Shown: positions 43,679 through 52,825 of the stretch, piece by piece | Layout: every line of letters begins with the position of its first letter | Position numbering within the stretch: the stretch's first letter is position 1 | Source of the DNA: Aquiflexum lacus | GTDB taxonomy: Bacteria > Bacteroidota > Bacteroidia > Cytophagales > Cyclobacteriaceae | Direction of reading: 5' to 3' | Assembly: GCF_015476655.1 (NCBI RefSeq) | Contig: NZ_JABFHF010000020.1 | Span: 1-64,000 of the forward strand | DNA length: 64,000 nucleotides | Notes under the pieces: model-generated | Told to the model about the DNA's origin: nothing | Seen by the model: the letters and a program-made list of their open reading frames with translations, nothing else | Databases searched by the model: none | Translations under genes and position numbers: made by a program

Positions 43679-44386
43679 ATGCAGCTCAAAATTTTTAGGA
43701 TTCATAAAAAACTGATTGAAATATCATGGCCACAGGAAATTTCTGATTCTATCTTGGGAGAACAGCTTTTGGTCAAGGATTTTTTATGGAAAGAATATGG
43801 TGAAGGAATAAGGGAAATAAGGATGGGATTCAATACCCTTTCCCTAAAACTAAAAATTGAAATCACTGCAACTGATTGTGATGACATCCTTGAAGAAATC
43901 ACACAATTACCTAAATCAGTTAAATGCCACTCATTTAAAACTTGGGGAATCCCTGTTTGTTATGATCCTTCTTTTGGGAAAGATTTGGAGAAGCTCGCAA
44001 ACTTGCACCAATTGAGTATAGAAGAGGTCATAAAGATCCATTCAGCAGGAAGCTATACTTTGCATTTTTATGGATTCTTACCAGGCTTCATGTATTTGGC
44101 TGGCTTGGATTCCAGATTACATACGCCAAGAAAAGATCTTCCTGAAAGATTGATTCAGACAGGTACTGTTGCCATTGGCGGAAAACAGACGGGAATTTAT
44201 CCCATGGACAGTCCCGGTGGCTGGTACGCCATAGGTAGATCGCCTCTTCAGTTTTTTTCAACGAACAATTTTAAGGAAAAATTTCCAAGCATCGGTGACA
44301 AAATCAAGTTCCAACCCATTTCTGTGGAAGAATATAAAAACATGATTTCCAAACCAAAGGCAGGTATACAGCTAATCAAATCATGA
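43679..44386 (+). CDS. pxpB: 5-oxoprolinase subunit B (KipI-like)
   Basis: 235 residues. Carboxyltransferase-C/D-like domain with the family motifs IHSAGSYTLHFYGFLPGFMYLAGLD, TPRKDLPERLIQTGTVAIGGKQTGIYPMDSPGGWYAIGR (in part, about 150-185). PxpB was formerly called KipI because of effects on sporulation kinase A in Bacillus. Overlaps pxpC by 4 bp (ATGA 44383-44386), so stoichiometric co-translation is likely. Confidence 0.95.
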   Translation: MQLKIFRIHKKLIEISWPQEISDSILGEQLLVKDFLWKEYGEGIREIRMGFNTLSLKLKIEITATDCDDILEEITQLPKSVKCHSFKTWGIPVCYDPSFGKDLEKLANLHQLSIEEVIKIHSAGSYTLHFYGFLPGFMYLAGLDSRLHTPRKDLPERLIQTGTVAIGGKQTGIYPMDSPGGWYAIGRSPLQFFSTNNFKEKFPSIGDKIKFQPISVEEYKNMISKPKAGIQLIKS

Positions 44387-45255
44387 TAAAGACACCGGCA
44401 TATATCCATTTCCATCAACCTGGCATGATGACATCTGTGCAGGATTGGGCCAGATATGACATGGTGCACTTTGGAGTTCCTTATGCAGGAGTGATGGATC
44501 GGATTTCGATGACTTTGGTCAATCACTTGCTTCACAATCCGGAAAATGCAGCTGTACTCGAAATGGCACATGTAGGACCGAAAATGATTTTTGAAATGCC
44601 AACTAGGATTGCCTTTGCTGGCGCAGAAGCGGATATCTATCTCAATGAAAAACCCATAAAATTGGGCAAAGTGTACGAAATTGGTGAAGACAGTATCGTT
44701 GAGGTGAAAAAATTCAGAAGAAGACAATGGCTGTACATGGGAGTGCAGGGAGGTTTAGAATCAGAAATGGTCGGAAAAAGCCGAAGTTGGTATCCTGGTG
44801 TGACCCCTAGAGATAAAGTGGTCAAAGGGGATACCATCACCTACTTGTATGAGGACCGGTATTTTCCTCCTGAGAATTCACATTCCAAAATTAAAGCCAA
44901 TTGGTACAAAGAAAGTGACATCAAAGTTTTTGCAGGACCGGAATGGGACCAACTTCCCAAGCTTTTGCATAATAGAATCTTGAGTAAAACATTTACCGTA
45001 TCTGAAATGATCAACAGGATGGCTTATCAGTTGGAAGAAACCATTGAAAATGATATACCGCCTATTTTGACCTCCCCGGTTTATCCAGGAACGGTGCAAT
45101 TGACTCCCTCAGGCAATCTCATTGTTTTGATGCGGGATGCACAGGTTACAGGAGGCTATCCACGGATTCTTCAGGTTGATATACATTCTCTAAATATTTT
45201 AGCCCAAAAAAGATCCGGTGAAAAAATAAAGTTTAGTATAATTGTGGATGAATGA
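44383..45255 (+). CDS. pxpC: 5-oxoprolinase subunit C (KipA-like, biotin-dependent carboxylase-like)
   Basis: 290 residues. CT_A_B-type domain: PGMMTSVQDWARYDMVHFGVPYAGVMD (about 11-37), MAHVGPKMIFEMPTRIAFAGAEAD, YMGVQGGLE, VSEMINRMAYQLE and GTVQLTPSGNLIVLMRDAQVTGGYPRI. Completes a full PxpABC ATP-dependent 5-oxoprolinase. The length (~290) is in the range of stand-alone PxpC. Confidence 0.95.
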   Translation: MIKTPAYIHFHQPGMMTSVQDWARYDMVHFGVPYAGVMDRISMTLVNHLLHNPENAAVLEMAHVGPKMIFEMPTRIAFAGAEADIYLNEKPIKLGKVYEIGEDSIVEVKKFRRRQWLYMGVQGGLESEMVGKSRSWYPGVTPRDKVVKGDTITYLYEDRYFPPENSHSKIKANWYKESDIKVFAGPEWDQLPKLLHNRILSKTFTVSEMINRMAYQLEETIENDIPPILTSPVYPGTVQLTPSGNLIVLMRDAQVTGGYPRILQVDIHSLNILAQKRSGEKIKFSIIVDE

Positions 45256-45402
45256 AATTTTTAGGCAAGAATTTTATTATTTGAAGCAAGTCTTTCATCA
45301 AAATAGGATTCAAAGGTTTAAAGGCGATAATTGGGAAAAAGCCTTTGATTAAGCCATTTCCAATGTATATATTAAAGGTTTTAAAACAATAAATACAAAA
45401 CC

Positions 45403-46917
45403 ATGGATGCAAAGCTAGAAAAGCAAATATTAGATCAGGGCATGTCACTTGAAAACGTAAAGGAACAGCTGACCAACTTTAAGGAAGGTTTTCCTTTTTT
45501 ATCCATAGTAGGAGCTGCCACAATTGGCGACGGAATTAAGGCCTTGACAGAAACTGAACTCAAACATTATTTAGATACTTATCCCAAAACAGCTGCTCAA
45601 AAAGAGGTGGTGAAATTTGTCCCTGCCAGTGGTGCTGCTTCAAGGATGTTCAAGGACCTGTTTTCATTCCTGGAAGGGGATGGAGATATTTCCAAAAGCA
45701 GTTTTGTTCAGAAATTTTTCCAACAGATTGAAAAATTTGCCTTTTACGATGACCTCAACAAAAGCTTGGAAAAAGCAGGAAGCAGTATCAAAAAAGCCAT
45801 GGAATCAGGACAGCACCAAATGGTGATTTCGCATCTTTTGAATGAAGAAGGCCTCGGCTACGGTCAATTGCCAAAAGGTTTGTTGAAATTCCATCATTAC
45901 TCAGACCACGACAGGACACCTACCTATGAGCATTTTATGGAAGGGATTCTTTATGGATTGGGTAAAGGGAATACCGTTAGGCTGCACTTTACCGTTTCGC
46001 CCGAACATGAGTCAAAATTCAAAGAAGAAGTTGCGCAGGTACAGCCAAAGCTTGAGAAGGAATACAGAGTGAAATTTGAAGTTTCTTATTCCCAGCAGAA
46101 AAAGTCAACAGATACCATTGCAGTGAATATGGACAATACGCCTTTTAGGGAAGAAGACGGAAGCATCCTGTTCAGACCCGCAGGCCATGGAGCCTTGTTG
46201 GAAAATCTCAATGAAATTGACGGAGATGTGATTTTCATCAAAAATATTGACAACGAAGTACCTGATAGATTGAAAAGCCCCACAAAAGAATATAAAACTG
46301 CTATCGGTGGCTTGCTATTGGAGGTTCAGGAAAAAGTATTCGAAGCTTTGAAAAAGCTCGATGTTGATTCTGGAGAAAATGCCATTGCACAAGCTGAATC
46401 AGTTATTACCCAAGACTTGGGCGGAAAATTGCCCAAGAGTTACCATGGTTTGACTTCGGAGGAAAAACATAAGTATTTGCATAAAAAGCTTAACAGGCCA
46501 TTGAGAGTCTGTGGTATGGTGAAAAATACCGGAGAGCCTGGAGGTGGTCCATTTTGGGTTAAAGAGGATGACGGGACCTTATCTTTACAGATAGCCGAAA
46601 CAGCCCAAATAGATTTGGACAATCCCGAACAAAAAGAAATATTCAAATCTTCCACCCATTTCAACCCTGTGGACTTGGTCTGTGCTACCAAAAACTACAA
46701 AGGTGAAAAGTTTGATCTGCTCAAATTCAGGGATATGCGTACTGGCTTTATCACCGAAAAATCAAAAAGTGGACGTGACCTCAAAGCTTTGGAACTCCCC
46801 GGACTTTGGAACGGTGCCATGGCAGGTTGGAATACGGTCTTTGTAGAAGTTCCTTTGATCACCTTTAATCCGGTGAAGACGGTGAATGATTTGCTGAGGG
46901 ATGAGCATCAGGGATAA
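45403..46917 (+). CDS. DUF4301-family protein
   Basis: 504 residues, no signal peptide or membrane segment. It has a conserved N-terminal PASGAASRMFKDLFSFL stretch (about 67-83) and a mid-domain with TVRLHFTVSPEHESKF, FREEDGSILFRPAGHGALLENLNE and FIKNIDNEVPDRLK; the C-terminus has RVCGMVKNTGEPGGGPFWV. The sequence is suggestive of nucleotidyltransferase/sugar-phosphate-type enzymes (glycine-rich loop, RPAGHGAL) but no catalytic assignment is established. Widespread in Bacteroidetes. Separated from pxpC by 147 bp. Confidence 0.9.
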   Translation: MDAKLEKQILDQGMSLENVKEQLTNFKEGFPFLSIVGAATIGDGIKALTETELKHYLDTYPKTAAQKEVVKFVPASGAASRMFKDLFSFLEGDGDISKSSFVQKFFQQIEKFAFYDDLNKSLEKAGSSIKKAMESGQHQMVISHLLNEEGLGYGQLPKGLLKFHHYSDHDRTPTYEHFMEGILYGLGKGNTVRLHFTVSPEHESKFKEEVAQVQPKLEKEYRVKFEVSYSQQKKSTDTIAVNMDNTPFREEDGSILFRPAGHGALLENLNEIDGDVIFIKNIDNEVPDRLKSPTKEYKTAIGGLLLEVQEKVFEALKKLDVDSGENAIAQAESVITQDLGGKLPKSYHGLTSEEKHKYLHKKLNRPLRVCGMVKNTGEPGGGPFWVKEDDGTLSLQIAETAQIDLDNPEQKEIFKSSTHFNPVDLVCATKNYKGEKFDLLKFRDMRTGFITEKSKSGRDLKALELPGLWNGAMAGWNTVFVEVPLITFNPVKTVNDLLRDEHQG

Positions 46918-47221
46918 GGAAAGGATGAAGGAGAAAGGATGAAGGGAAAATGTACCAAGTACAATGAACCAAGTACAATGAACCAAGTACCAAGTATGGG
47001 GTAAGCGGGATGTTGGAGACAATTGATAAATCCATGGAATAAAGCTTTTCCTTGTCAATTTGAACGTAGAGAGAAATCTGTTCAGCTTTTGAGTTCAAGA
47101 CCTCTCTCCACGATAGCTATCGGGATCGAGGTGACAAGGCAAAGTCTTTATTTAATAGCTTTCCTTGTTTTGATGGATAGCTACTGGCAATTACTTTGAT
47201 TGCTTTTATTCAAAATTTGTA
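46918..47221. other. Gene-free convergent intergenic region of 304 bp
   Basis: Contains a direct tract of accaagtacaatga units (about 46948-46996; three near-identical words) and at 47099-47145 a back-half copy of the dispersed composite repeat with an inserted gatagctatcgggatcg. The two flanking genes point toward each other; no clear terminator is visible. Confidence 0.6.
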
Positions 47222-48373
47222 TCAATTGCTTTTCCCAATTTCAACCTTATATAAAGTAACCACATCCTCCTCTACACCAAAATATTCCTGGTCTTTGAGG
47301 GCAATGATTTGACCTTTATTGTTGACAACAGTGGAAAAAATCATTCCTTTGGGCAATGGAATGTCTTTTTGCAGCATTTGGTGGGATTTATCCAAAACCG
47401 CAGCATATCGTGGAATGCGATTGATAAATTCCGCCCGCTCTTGCATATTTTCCGAATAATTGGTTCTCGCGATATCTTCAGGAACACCTTTGGTGTAGAC
47501 CACCAAAATCTCCTCATCAAGCGCATAGAGACGTTCAATTCTCCCAAAAACATTGAACTTTGACTTTTCATAGTAATCTTCCCAATTTTCGATAGGTACT
47601 CCTATTGTGTTCACCGCATTGGCAATATCGAGATCTATTGTTTTTTGATACACCAACTCCCAAGCTTCTTTATGATAAACATGATATTTCCTTTCTGCCA
47701 AGAAGTAAATCAACCATTCCTCTTCAGACACCTTGACCAAGCTCGGAAAGGTCCATTGGTAAAAATTCCCATCCTCATATATAGTTCCCGGTGGAAATTC
47801 CATGGTATTTCTAATGGTTTTTGTTTTGAGATCAAAAATCTCAAGTAAAGGACTTTGATACAATTTTTTGAAAAATGAAATCGGATTTTCCAAACTAACC
47901 TCCCCTCTTTCAGGTCGGTAATACATCAGTTCTTCCCCAAACCAATTTGCGACACCATTCAAACCATTGATGTAGAAATATTCTTTGGGAATATCAATCT
48001 GATGAACGATTTCACCATCATTGCTAAACTGAATAATTCCTTTATTTGAATCCATTACCGTAAACTTGCTATCCAGAAAACCTACACCTTGAGCCATTGA
48101 AATGGCATTTGGACCATCTTGCTGAAGGTTAAAACGGTGGAGAATAGATCCAAAGTCATCTAAAAACAAATATTCCTCTGTTCTATTGTTCCTTGCAAGA
48201 AATAGACCTGACTCAGGTTCAAAATCCAGCATAAAGAAGTTGCCCTGATAGTCTATCCGGATGGAATCCTTAATTATAAAATGGTAGTCAGAAATTAAAT
48301 TTCCACTATCTGACTTTGAACTACAAGCAGATAGAATTGCAAAAAGCCAGAAAATTTGAAAAAGGTATTTCAT
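47222..48373 (-). CDS. Beta-propeller-like lipoprotein (DUF4221-like)
   Basis: 383 residues. Lipobox LSAC (Cys17) after a hydrophobic stretch. The remainder is beta-rich with regularly spaced aromatic strands (NFFMLDFEPESGLFLARNN, EEYLFLDDFGSILHRFNL, DSKFTVMDSNKGIIQFSNDGEIV) like six-bladed propeller lipoproteins common in Bacteroidetes. Possibly DUF4221-like; I am not certain of the family number. Likely sits in the outer or inner membrane facing the periplasm. Confidence 0.65.
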   Translation of the reverse strand: MKYLFQIFWLFAILSACSSKSDSGNLISDYHFIIKDSIRIDYQGNFFMLDFEPESGLFLARNNRTEEYLFLDDFGSILHRFNLQQDGPNAISMAQGVGFLDSKFTVMDSNKGIIQFSNDGEIVHQIDIPKEYFYINGLNGVANWFGEELMYYRPERGEVSLENPISFFKKLYQSPLLEIFDLKTKTIRNTMEFPPGTIYEDGNFYQWTFPSLVKVSEEEWLIYFLAERKYHVYHKEAWELVYQKTIDLDIANAVNTIGVPIENWEDYYEKSKFNVFGRIERLYALDEEILVVYTKGVPEDIARTNYSENMQERAEFINRIPRYAAVLDKSHQMLQKDIPLPKGMIFSTVVNNKGQIIALKDQEYFGVEEDVVTLYKVEIGKSN

Positions 48374-48534
48374 CCTTTGAAAATACCGAAAATCTTCTTT
48401 GGCCTAAATTAAAAATTGTTAAGAATTAAAAAATCTGATTGAGATTGTCTATGTTAAATAGGATTTCGTGGGTCTTTTCTGAAATGAGAAAAAATTTATT
48501 TAACTCTTAAAAGTCCTCCTTTATTTCAATACCC

Positions 48535-49446
48535 TCAAAATCCTAACTTTTCAATCTGCTCATTCAAATATTCTTTCAACTCCTCTCCTTCTATCACCTT
48601 AATTTCCCCCGGCAATCCCAAGATAAACCTTGCCAAACCCGGCAACTGGGGGATTTCACCTTCAAAGTAATATTGGTTGCGGTTTTTGATATATGTCAGT
48701 GGCTTGGCGTCAGGATATTCTTCCATCATCAGCTGATAGGCTTTTTTGCTGAGTTTGAGATGTATATAAAATTGGTTCTTACCTGAAAATCCGAACAATC
48801 CTTGTTCTAAAGATTGATGCAAAGATTGAAACCTATAAGGTTTTGAAGTCAACAGCACCTCCCCAATCCTTTCGATCTTGAACATTTTCATCTCTTTGCT
48901 TTCTACTTCCAAAGCATAGATAGAGTCAAAGTTCTTGTTGAAAGCAACAGGTTCTATCAACCTATCTGTCACTGAATCAGAACTCAAAGAATAATAGTCC
49001 CTCAAAATTACTTGGTTTTGGTCTTTAATAGATCTTGATAAAAGATCCACAAAAACACCAAGGTTGGCATTGAACAACTGCTCCACACTATGTCGGAAGT
49101 CCGACCTGATATTGATTTTTTGTAGTATGGAATCCTTCAGAAGATTTTTCTTACTGCTTTTCTGAATGAGCTCATTCATCAATTGGATCTCTTCCTCATT
49201 GAAAGTACCGTAAGCATACTCATTGGGACTTTCCACTCGGTCTACAATCCTAAACTTGGAATGCTTTTTTTCAATCTCAAATCCCAAGGCTTCCAACAAT
49301 TTGAAATATCTGTAGATTGTCCTAGGATCAGTATCAAGTGACTCTGCGAGTCGGTGAACGGGTTTCCCGATATTACCTCGAAGTAAATTAATCAGTTTGA
49401 AAACCCTTAAAATTTTTTGTTGTTCAATAGTATTTGCCTGCGCCAT
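48535..49446 (-). CDS. WYL-domain transcriptional regulator
   Basis: 303 residues. N-terminal HTH_11-type helix-turn-helix (about 12-66: VHRLAESLDTDPRTIYRYFKLLEALGF), then a WYL-type region with LIEPVAFNKNFDSIYALEVESKEMKMFKIERI (about 160-192) and a C-terminal WCX-like extension. WYL proteins often bind nucleic-acid or nucleotide ligands and commonly regulate DNA damage or defence genes. No defence operon is adjacent; the next genes upstream form the Rieske/YceI operon on the same strand. Confidence 0.85.
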   Translation of the reverse strand: MAQANTIEQQKILRVFKLINLLRGNIGKPVHRLAESLDTDPRTIYRYFKLLEALGFEIEKKHSKFRIVDRVESPNEYAYGTFNEEEIQLMNELIQKSSKKNLLKDSILQKINIRSDFRHSVEQLFNANLGVFVDLLSRSIKDQNQVILRDYYSLSSDSVTDRLIEPVAFNKNFDSIYALEVESKEMKMFKIERIGEVLLTSKPYRFQSLHQSLEQGLFGFSGKNQFYIHLKLSKKAYQLMMEEYPDAKPLTYIKNRNQYYFEGEIPQLPGLARFILGLPGEIKVIEGEELKEYLNEQIEKLGF

Positions 49447-49524
49447 AATTCAATAATTATGGCAAAAGATAGAAAATTCCTTTTACATCATCTTTCCAAA
49501 TGACAAAGAGTGTCGCAAAAATTA

Positions 49525-50394
49525 TTACTTACTTTTTCTTCTTCCCGTCGCAAAAACCCTGTTCACATTAAAACCAATCCTAAAACCTTCACCAGGCACT
49601 CCGTTTCCTCCTGCCAACAGGTATTGTTCATTTAGCGCTTGGGAAGTCACAAAATACATTTGGAACACATGACCGCCCGCTTCCAAGTCAATACCAACTC
49701 CGAGGTTATTTCTAAGGTTATTATTTAGGTTAGGAATCCATTGTAGGGTCAGGGAAGATTTACCGGAGATTTTGTATTTACCACTAAATCCAAGTGCCAA
49801 ATAAAGATTTTGGTCACCTTCTATCAGAAAGATGGGATTAGGGTCAACAAAATAGGCCAGCATTGGGCTGACCTGAACACTGATTCTATCAGTGAACTTT
49901 CTCGCTCCCATCATCTGAAAAGCAAAGGAACTTCTCTCCGCAAAAGTTGGATTACTTTCCTGCAAAAAGCTGTAATTGGAAGTATTTACACCTGCCCCAC
50001 CCATCAACGAAAGTGAAAAAGGCATTTTATTATCCTGTGTTTGCTTCAGGATGTGGTATCTGCCATAAAGATTGTAAATCTTATCCCTACTTTGTCTTGC
50101 GGCTCCCAAAGAGAATTTATCATTTAATGCATATTCAAAACTGAACTGAATATTTGCACCGTTGTCCAAACCATAAAGATTCTGAATACCACCGTCCAAG
50201 GTTCCAAAAGTGTGCATGATGGCAAATTGGAGCGTTTTCTTATCCAATGGCTCTACGGTCAACAAATTGATATGTCTAGGTGCATGGAATATCAATTCAA
50301 CATCTTGTACATCAGTCGCAGGCTTTCTTTCCAATTGAGCTTTCACCAAGAGTGGCAAACAACTGATTATCAAAAATAATATAGTCTTTTTCAT
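49525..50394 (-). CDS. DUF5777-family outer membrane beta-barrel protein
   Basis: 289 residues with a signal peptide (ending VKAQ). The mature part begins TDVQDVELIFHAPRHINLLTVEP and continues as alternating beta strands with the typical LGAARQSRDKIYNLYGRYHIL pattern and glycine/aromatic turns, ending RVFATGRRKSK. Third gene of a tight operon with YceI and Rieske proteins (2-bp gap to YceI). Such barrels co-occur with YceI/cytochrome genes in many Bacteroidetes; function unknown. Confidence 0.8.
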   Translation of the reverse strand: MKKTILFLIISCLPLLVKAQLERKPATDVQDVELIFHAPRHINLLTVEPLDKKTLQFAIMHTFGTLDGGIQNLYGLDNGANIQFSFEYALNDKFSLGAARQSRDKIYNLYGRYHILKQTQDNKMPFSLSLMGGAGVNTSNYSFLQESNPTFAERSSFAFQMMGARKFTDRISVQVSPMLAYFVDPNPIFLIEGDQNLYLALGFSGKYKISGKSSLTLQWIPNLNNNLRNNLGVGIDLEAGGHVFQMYFVTSQALNEQYLLAGGNGVPGEGFRIGFNVNRVFATGRRKSK

Positions 50395-50396
50395 CT

Positions 50397-50945
50397 TTAT
50401 TTTTTAAGTATGGCTCTAATAGACACAATTTGATCTTCTGCCAATTCATAAAACACAACCGTTGGAATATCGATATTATAATCACTGAGCAATACGGTAA
50501 ACTTAGCTTCCAATTGTAGTTCAGAATCTGAAATAGCGGTTAATTTTCCAGGTACTTCAATTTCTCTTTCTACCCCGTGTATTTTGAATTTCCCTTTTGC
50601 GATTACACTTTTGCTTTGACCAACGACAAGATTTATTTCGGTGCCAATTTTACCCGTAAATTCTGCATAAGGATATTTTTTTGTTTCCAGGTAATTTTCT
50701 CTCATATGTCTGTCCCTAAGCCCTATACCTGTTCTTAAGGTATTCAGATCAATAAAGAAGTCCAGCAAGTTTTTCTCCAAATCCACCAATCCGTTAAGGT
50801 CTGATGATTTCCCTGTAAATTCGTTCAGGGAGGCTTTGGAAAGAAATTCCACATTGCCTTTTTCAGTTTTAAATACTTGGCTTAGGACTTTTTCTGGGAA
50901 AATTAGAAACGAAAGAATCGAGAATAAATAAATACGCTTTTTCAT
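50397..50945 (-). CDS. YceI-family periplasmic protein
   Basis: 182 residues, signal peptide 1-22 (KVLSQ). YceI/lipocalin-like barrel: FKTEKGNVEFLSKASLNEFTGKS, LDFFIDLNTLRTGIGLRDRHMRENYLETKKYPYAEFTGKI and FKIHGVEREIEVPGKL. YceI proteins bind isoprenoid-type lipids such as polyprenyl or quinone-like molecules in the periplasm. The start overlaps the stop of the Rieske gene by one base (TAATG at 50943-50947), so these are translated together; a role linked to electron transfer or quinone handling is an inference from that. Confidence 0.92.
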   Translation of the reverse strand: MKKRIYLFSILSFLIFPEKVLSQVFKTEKGNVEFLSKASLNEFTGKSSDLNGLVDLEKNLLDFFIDLNTLRTGIGLRDRHMRENYLETKKYPYAEFTGKIGTEINLVVGQSKSVIAKGKFKIHGVEREIEVPGKLTAISDSELQLEAKFTVLLSDYNIDIPTVVFYELAEDQIVSIRAILKK

Positions 50946-51448
50946 TATCCTAAATCTACGGTCAGCACATTATTGGTGACTGTTGCAGGATAAGATCTCA
51001 AAGCTTGTGTTGCAGGTCCATTGACAACAGATCCATTTGTATTGAACCTCGACCCATGACAGGTACAAGTGAATACATCATTGGTAAAGGTCCAATTTCT
51101 ATCGCATTGCGAGTGGGTACAAACCGAAGTGAGGGCATTAAAATTATTGTTGCCCATATTGACAATCAAAACTCTTGCTGCAGTGACCAATGCCCATCCT
51201 CCTGTAGCAGCAAGATTCGAAGCAACGGCCAAATCCACAGTCACAGCCTCGGCTGTCACATTGATACCATTCCCTGTAGCGGGGGGAGTAGTGGGTGATC
51301 CCATATCAGGATCCATATCATCGGAGGAACAAGAGGTGAAAAATGCTACTCCGAACATGGACATTACTGCTAAGGAACCTGACTTTTTTAGAAAATCTCT
51401 TCTGGCTTCAGAAAGGGATCCCGATTTAATGTTGATAGTTGTTTTCAT
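50945..51448 (-). CDS. Rieske [2Fe-2S] protein, Tat-exported lipoprotein-like
   Basis: 167 residues. The N-terminus has a twin-arginine motif EARRDFLKK (about 14-22), a hydrophobic stretch and a lipobox FFTSC (Cys40), so probably folded before export and lipid-anchored. The Rieske cluster motifs are complete: CTHSQC (C110, H112, C115) and CTCHGS (C128, C130, H131), predicting cluster ligands C110/H112/C128/H131 and a C115-C130 disulfide. Unlike cytochrome bc1 Rieske subunits it is not next to cytochrome b. First gene of the operon with YceI and DUF5777. Confidence 0.92.
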   Translation of the reverse strand: MKTTINIKSGSLSEARRDFLKKSGSLAVMSMFGVAFFTSCSSDDMDPDMGSPTTPPATGNGINVTAEAVTVDLAVASNLAATGGWALVTAARVLIVNMGNNNFNALTSVCTHSQCDRNWTFTNDVFTCTCHGSRFNTNGSVVNGPATQALRSYPATVTNNVLTVDLG

Positions 51449-51667
51449 AATTGGATATACGGTATAGTGAACTTGATTGGATTTTATGTTTTTTTAAAAT
51501 CACAAAAAAATAACAGGTTTTCATATAGTTTGTTTTTGAAAAAGTCAATATCAATAGACAAACCTAAAGATTGGAAAAAATCAGTCTATGTAAAAAAATA
51601 GCATTAAAAGACTAACCTAGTCACTTGTTCGCAGGCCTTAAGATTTAAAAATAAATGATGAAGATGT

Positions 51668-52216
51668 TTAAAATTTTTTTCTGTTCAATATCTCACTTAA
51701 GACCACAGCATCTTTAATGGTTGCAGGGTTACTGAGCATTTCAGCATATCTGCTTCTTGTTTTAGTGGTCTTTATTCTATCAGTAGTAATACTTGATTTG
51801 ATACCTTCTACGGATGCCGTAAGACTCACCTGTTCATCCAAGGTTTTTATCTTTGGCTTTTCGATTTCAGCCCCTGTACCTTCATAGTCACCATAAGCTT
51901 TGGAACGGGGCCTGTCACCTCTCATAATGTCTCTTTGAGGTTCAAATTCTCTATTTACAGTAGCTTGCTGAGGTACGGGTTTAGTTTGGGCGGATGTTCC
52001 CTGTCCTGTTTGCTGTAGATCTTTTTTTCTTTCTTGCTGACCGGACCTGATTTCTTTTAGGAGATCTTCAAAAGAAACAGGTTTCCTTTCATTTTGGGTA
52101 TCAGTAGGCAAATTATCTTGGCCTTCCAAATCCTGAGGCTTTTGTCCCTTTTTGACAGCAGTATAGATAAAATAAATAATGATTGCGATAATGTAAATAA
52201 TATTGCCTGCGTCCAC
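51668..52216 (-). CDS. Membrane-anchored hypothetical protein with disordered tail
   Basis: 182 residues. A single N-terminal transmembrane helix (about 5-22, IIYIIAIIIYFIYTAVKK) then a long polar, Gln/Lys/Pro-rich tail that is probably disordered, with a conserved-looking C-terminal segment (SRYAEMLSNPATIKDAVVLSEILNRKKF, about 154-181). Similar proteins with this end occur in Cytophagales but I know no function. Monocistronic. Confidence 0.7.
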   Translation of the reverse strand: MDAGNIIYIIAIIIYFIYTAVKKGQKPQDLEGQDNLPTDTQNERKPVSFEDLLKEIRSGQQERKKDLQQTGQGTSAQTKPVPQQATVNREFEPQRDIMRGDRPRSKAYGDYEGTGAEIEKPKIKTLDEQVSLTASVEGIKSSITTDRIKTTKTRSRYAEMLSNPATIKDAVVLSEILNRKKF

Positions 52217-52300
52217 TGTGGTAAATTTTAGTGCTTCTAAAGATAGGTAGATTTTTCAACACTAGAAACCCTAGGTCCTATCCATACATCACTAAAGAAG

Positions 52301-52825
52301 CTACAACTCCAATTCTTTTCTGTCAATGGTATCCAATAGTCCTTGGGGAAATCTGGAAAATTTTTGGAATTCGGTCCATGAGTAGTCAGGAAAGTCCATA
52401 TAATTTAATCTTTTATATTCCCCTGAAGTCACTGCCCCTCCCACTATTAAATTGATTGGCAAAGTGAAAATCAATAACATACCATTGCTAAGTGTAAATA
52501 ATGAGTTGACACCTGTCCAAATAGCGTAGTTATCTGCTTTGGTGTTATAAAAAACCATTCTGGCATTTTGAATATTGTTTTGGGAATAAGACAATAATTT
52601 CTGGTTGCTTAAAACAAACAATGAATCGTCCTTAAATCCAATGAGTTCACCCGAAATTTCTTGACTGCCATCATAAAAAGTCAACCAACCACCGTTGGCA
52701 GTTTCAGAAATTTTATCCAAAGTCGGTACCGAACCTTTGGGTGCTTTGATCGCACTGCCACAGGCTAATAATCCAAAAGCCATCAATAATATGGCTAAAT
52801 TCTTCAATATTTGTTCAGTATACAT
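52301..52825 (-). CDS. Small lipoprotein, unknown function
   Basis: 174 residues. Lipobox LLAC (about Cys22). Mid-region KLLSYSQNNIQNARMVFYNTKADN and a hydrophobic hairpin near 110-130 (LFTLSNGMLLIFTLPINLIVGG) suggest partial membrane association. No family recognised. The stop of the upstream larger lipoprotein overlaps its start by 11 bp, so the two are coupled. Confidence 0.7.
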   Translation of the reverse strand: MYTEQILKNLAILLMAFGLLACGSAIKAPKGSVPTLDKISETANGGWLTFYDGSQEISGELIGFKDDSLFVLSNQKLLSYSQNNIQNARMVFYNTKADNYAIWTGVNSLFTLSNGMLLIFTLPINLIVGGAVTSGEYKRLNYMDFPDYSWTEFQKFSRFPQGLLDTIDRKELEL

